Assembly (NCBI GenBank): GCA_035439445.1
Contig: DAORKG010000009.1
Location: 1 to 64,000, forward strand
Length of the DNA stretch: 64,000 nucleotides
Reading direction: 5' to 3'
DNA from: UBA4416 sp035439445
Lineage (GTDB): Bacteria > Bacteroidota > Bacteroidia > B-17B0 > Aurantibacillaceae
Part shown: positions 62,401-64,000 of the stretch, in pieces
Layout: each line of letters starts with the position of its first letter
Numbering within the stretch: position 1 is the first letter of the stretch
The notes under the pieces: generated by a model
The model's input: only the letters and a program-made list of their open reading frames with translations
Database searches by the model: none
Told to the model about the DNA's origin: nothing
Program-made: the position numbers and the translations under genes

Positions 62401-64000
62401 TGTTGCTGTATAAGATGTTGTTGAACTAGGAGAAACTGTTAATGGTGCATTAGCAGAAGTTCCTGTACTCCATGAGTAGGCATTCATTCCTGTTGGAAGT
62501 GATAATGTTGTGCTTTCTCCTTGACATAAGTATGGTTTACTTGATAATATCCCGAAAGAACCTGCTCCAAATGTAACTTTTATTTGATCTGAAGCTGAAC
62601 ATGCGCCATTAGGACTGGTAACATTAACTTGATAATATGTTGAACCTGTAGACGCATATTGTGTTGGAATTGTTGAATATGTACTACTAGTTGCACCACT
62701 AATATTGCCAAAAGTAGGTGTACCTAATAAAAATACTGTACCGGTTTGAACCTGCCACTGATAAGTTCCTCCTCCAGAGGCACTCATTGATAATGGTAAA
62801 CCAGAACACATTAAAACATCTGGACCTAAATTTACTACAGGTTGATTTTCAACAAATACTGTAACAACATCAGTTGCTGTGCATGCACCTTGAGTAACAG
62901 TTAATGTGTAGGTAGTGGTTTGTGTTGGTGCTACACTTGGTGATTGCCCTGTAGATCCATCGCTCCAATTATAAATACTTCCAGCTGCCCCGCCAGAACC
63001 ATTTAATGTAACACTAGAATAATTATAGCCTATTCCTAATAATCCAGGTGATTTACAATTGTATTTATCTGGACCAGCATTTGCCGTAGGTGTTTGTCCT
63101 AATGTTATAACGTAGTTTACGTTCATAGGATTACCACACATATCATTCATAGATGTTCCTGCTCCAGTATTTAATACACTTAATGTATAAGTTGTTGGTG
63201 TTCCTGCAACGGCAGTAAGGGCTGGGCTAACAGAAAGTTGAACATGATTAGTTTTGCCCCCATTACAATAATTGTTAAGCATTGTAAACGCATGACCGGG
63301 CATACTAAAATCACCTATTTGTAAAGTTGTGCAATTAATCCATTCTGAAAAATACACATCTAAAACAGTTGTATTTGTACAGCCGTTTCCTGTAACATAA
63401 GTAATAGTTGGAGGGATATTATCTGTAATGGCTACGGATGATGCTTCATTTTGAAACTGTAAAGTATACCCATCATTTGAACCACCATAAAAATTAATAC
63501 AAATTGCATATTGTCTGCCAACTGTTACTGTAGGTCTTGTGCATAATAAACTACCAGACGAACCTTCTGATGCAGAAGCACCACCAGAAGCGGCTCCAGT
63601 ATTACCATGAGTTGCCGAATAATTACATAATACTTGAGTTTTTGAACTACAACCATTTGTAATATCCCATACAACAAAATCATAATCTGTTGAACCTGAT
63701 GGTATAATTAAAAAATCTAATGGACCAGTAGATTGAGGTGTAAACGTGTACCAAACAGATCCTCCAGATCCTGTTCCTCCATAGCAACTTCCAGAATCAT
63801 CATTTATTGAACCTATATCAACATATTGAGAAGCACTCACGATAGCTGTATTATTGGCACATAAGGGAATTGCTTGAGGGCAATCACTTTCGGGAGCAGA
63901 TTGAACGGTTGGATTTTTAACAATATTACTTGTTTTTAATACACCTCGCCAGCCTCTTCCAATTGCATTTGACGAAGATGGAATATATTCAATAGTAATA
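56419..64000 (-). CDS. Giant adhesin-like protein with T9SS type B sorting domain (5' end outside window)
   Basis: The frame stays open to the window edge: codons upstream of the GTG at 63840 encode SDCPQAIPLCANNTAIV and more, so the N-terminus is missing and at least 2526 residues are present. Order from the N-terminal side: a pre-peptidase/CUB-like beta domain (to about 63400), many Ig/PKD-like repeats of 70-80 residues (SGATNYTWSPSNSLSS and similar), a C-type lectin-like domain (about 59940-60400) with EPNN and WNDL motifs for Ca2+ and sugar binding, and a tandem block with VGQQTATLTANGA. The end is a T9SS type B sorting domain (YIPNAFTPNGDTKNEIF, YDRWGHLVFKS, WDGTKNGK). It is probably a secreted or surface adhesin. 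Confidence 0.88.
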   Translation of the reverse strand, partial: ITIEYIPSSSNAIGRGWRGVLKTSNIVKNPTVQSAPESDCPQAIPLCANNTAIVSASQYVDIGSINDDSGSCYGGTGSGGSVWYTFTPQSTGPLDFLIIPSGSTDYDFVVWDITNGCSSKTQVLCNYSATHGNTGAASGGASASEGSSGSLLCTRPTVTVGRQYAICINFYGGSNDGYTLQFQNEASSVAITDNIPPTITYVTGNGCTNTTVLDVYFSEWINCTTLQIGDFSMPGHAFTMLNNYCNGGKTNHVQLSVSPALTAVAGTPTTYTLSVLNTGAGTSMNDMCGNPMNVNYVITLGQTPTANAGPDKYNCKSPGLLGIGYNYSSVTLNGSGGAAGSIYNWSDGSTGQSPSVAPTQTTTYTLTVTQGACTATDVVTVFVENQPVVNLGPDVLMCSGLPLSMSASGGGTYQWQVQTGTVFLLGTPTFGNISGATSSTYSTIPTQYASTGSTYYQVNVTSPNGACSASDQIKVTFGAGSFGILSSKPYLCQGESTTLSLPTGMNAYSWSTGTSANAPLTVSPSSTTSYTATSTTAGCTGTAVITVPVRPLPVVVASATPSAICIGNTATLSATPTGSNATITENFESANGFTFVNGANNKWYWGTAAFASGTKGIYIGTAATNNNYDIGNAFTPKTATNHAYKDYTISSYCTSDFSFKWKNSGQAGQAELTVWLVPNTFVPTAGTAITAGAGNILLGGPYYGQTTYQSVTYNLNSYVGQTARIVFQWVNTGAALISGPTVSNPAASIDDVVFNESLTYSYNWNSLPSGLGATTLSLTVTPTVTTAYSVTVTRCDGCSNSASVPLTVLPAAAALTVSPTSTICPGQTTTLTVSGGTSYTWSPSTTLSSSNGSSVTANPTLTTIYTVSSTACGGSINSNTVQVIVNGVPPVIGAINGSTVICPNSTSITYSVSNIANTNYTWSVPPSATITSTPTNSNAITVNFGAAAGTISVSAVNACGTSTASLVVGINPPITLTVTPNTSTICVGSSVTLSASGATNYTWSPSNSLSSANGISVVASPTTNTTYTIVGATGTCTGSTTANISMGGALTLTVTPTNTSVCAGTPVILSASGATNYTWSPSATLSSANGSSVTATPISNTTYTVIGASGTCTGSATANISMSAALTLTLSSNTPTVCPGGSALLDANGATTYTWFPSATLSSANGSNVTASPLAGTTYTVLGSTGTCTGVATISVGIGVCVSSACNLNAIRSALTSAGNIELLGMNNTCSLYFINPQFMTGPQAQAYAQSFGANLISVQSSAENADLVQALSNQGFAGQVIWIGYSDATNEGTFTWYDGSSVSYTNWAPGEPNNAGDEDCTQIYPDGSWNDLNCSGYNSLSIIEVNICPQVTVTTPTIHCPGTNVTLNASTLLGSPGYTYTWVQSGTETFTNTSAPGNTNQITVTSMGANTFTVYSEDRYSCPQFAIANLSVYATPTITANSATICVGQQTATLTASGATTYSWIPGTGLSATSGAVVTGTPSSTQNYTVIGMDANGCMNGTITTIAVNPLPTITVNSATICEGQQTATLVVNGANSYSWSPSAGLNSTFSSTVSSNPSATQIYTIVGSDINGCTANITSTVTVNTLPTVSVNSSTICSGQQTATLIASGAKTYSWIPGNNLSSTTGTLVTGTPTISQNYTVVGTDINGCYSTTTTAITVNSLPFITTNTASICAGQQTATLTANGANTYTWSPGTGLSATTGTAVTGTPVTTQTYTLSGTDVNGCIGNTTTTITVNTLPTITVNSASICIGQQTATLTANGADTYTWNPTSDLSAGTGSLVTGTPSITQTYTVTGTDVNGCFNSNTTTITVNPLPTISANSATICVGQQTATLTATGASTYSWIPGTGLSATTGSLVTGTPTTTQQYTVAGMDINGCINGTITAITVNPLPTVTVNSATICVGQQTATLTANGATTYSWIPGTGLSATTGSVVTGTPTVTQQYTVAGMDTNGCINGTVTAITVNPLPTLVTSPNTTVCPSSTNTLSTTGANTYTWTPNIFLNTNTASSVICTPSVTTSYTIDATSVDGCTNSTSLTITVNNTVVVTASATTPTICPASTTSLNANGATSYTWSPSASLSSPNGATVTSSTPITETYTVIGATGTCTNSAQVVVTVTTNPVVSVVASPSVICSGSTSSLTASGASTYTWSPVVTPISPNGSVVSSTPNTTTIYNITGASTLGCLGTTSTTITVVPTPTVSAIANPLTICAGKISTLTAIGATNYTWSPSGSISNVNSGVTNANPAFTTTYTVLGSNGTAPNLCFSSNTVQVLVIQNPTITTSPEQVICEGKSTLIYANGALSYTWSPSAGVSDIHDSTTYVNPAGSGVFIYTVTGTNNNCTSSSTVQVTVNPLPIVYAGLDTTINIDNTVTLAGTGNTQVGFINPSDGSALECNYCSTITVNPQNNTCYTLEGINQFGCRATDVVCVYVTKDWNVYIPNAFTPNGDTKNEIFIPMGYAISEIKLTIYDRWGHLVFKSHDETIGWDGTKNGKLCEQGVYVYQAEITAMSGEKVIKTGHVTLLSRVK
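58080..59700 (-). repeat. Tandem coding repeats, about 230 bp period
   Basis: The segment coding GQQTATL recurs seven times (near 58268, 58500, 58730, 58968, 59198, 59416 and 59645), spaced 218-238 bp apart. Neighbouring units are highly similar at the DNA level. These are repeats of one Ig/PKD-like domain within the giant gene and are a likely site of recombination and assembly collapse. Confidence 0.85.

Noticed and set aside
57491..62413. Plus-strand reading frames opposite the T9SS type B gene
   Set aside because: Shadows of a Thr/Asn/Ser-rich repeat protein, without promoter or family motifs.

Overview
The window is about 64 kb of an AT-rich bacterial chromosome that I assign to the phylum Bacteroidota. 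Four things support this. Several proteins carry type IX secretion (T9SS) C-terminal sorting domains of both type A and type B. Many genes are preceded by the Bacteroidota -7 box TAnnTTTG. Bacteroidota-typical families are present (Omp28-like, DUF6029-like, OstA-like, GldJ/GldK-like FGE-fold proteins, PD40/SPOR proteins). A menaquinone futalosine-pathway gene (mqnE) is present. I cannot name a genus. No rRNA, tRNA, CRISPR array, transposase or phage gene was seen.

Layout. 0.2-9 kb: ychF, an AIM24-family gene, topoisomerase IV parE and parC with an unrelated lipoprotein gene between them, and Kdo transferase waaA. 9-12 kb (minus): an ECF-like sigma factor overlapping a membrane protein with two degenerate FGE-fold domains. 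12-16.6 kb: a SLC13 carrier, fmt, an HU gene bracketed by two near-identical intergenic repeats, and a DUF58 gene. 16.6-18.1 kb: two small membrane-protein genes flanked by attC-like sites whose terminal boxes co-vary as in integron gene cassettes; this is the most striking structure here. 18.2-28 kb: an M48 lipoprotein protease, clpS, a 2405-residue Asn-rich PD40/coiled-coil/triple-SPOR protein, and a T9SS cargo protein. 28-34 kb: mqnE, a glycosyltransferase, an ABC-F protein, udk, and a LolD/MacB-type ABC ATPase. 34-39 kb: tandem T9SS-secreted serine hydrolases, a coiled-coil lipoprotein and a DUF5819-like/HTTM-like pair. 39-46 kb: prfB with a programmed +1 frameshift, arsC-like, atpD-atpC, a TPR-SpoIIE phosphatase and hisS. 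46-54 kb (minus): Omp28-like, DUF6029-like and TlpA-like genes, a vWA membrane protein, fabG and an OstA-like gene. 54-64 kb: rlmD, a small conserved gene, and a giant T9SS type B adhesin-like gene that runs off the right edge.

How the genes fit together. Most are housekeeping genes in short transcription units closed by hairpin-plus-T terminators. The accessory layer is cell-surface biology: T9SS cargo, large repeat proteins, outer-membrane lipoproteins and LPS-related genes (waaA, OstA-like). Intergenic spaces carry dispersed palindromic repeats of at least two families. They create spurious N-terminal extensions in several reading frames, so I moved the starts of waaA and the M48 gene downstream. 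I also moved the starts of the SLC13 carrier, fmt, mqnE, atpD, the SpoIIE phosphatase and rlmD from upstream TTG/GTG codons to ATG. All family names come from motif recognition by eye; no database search was run.
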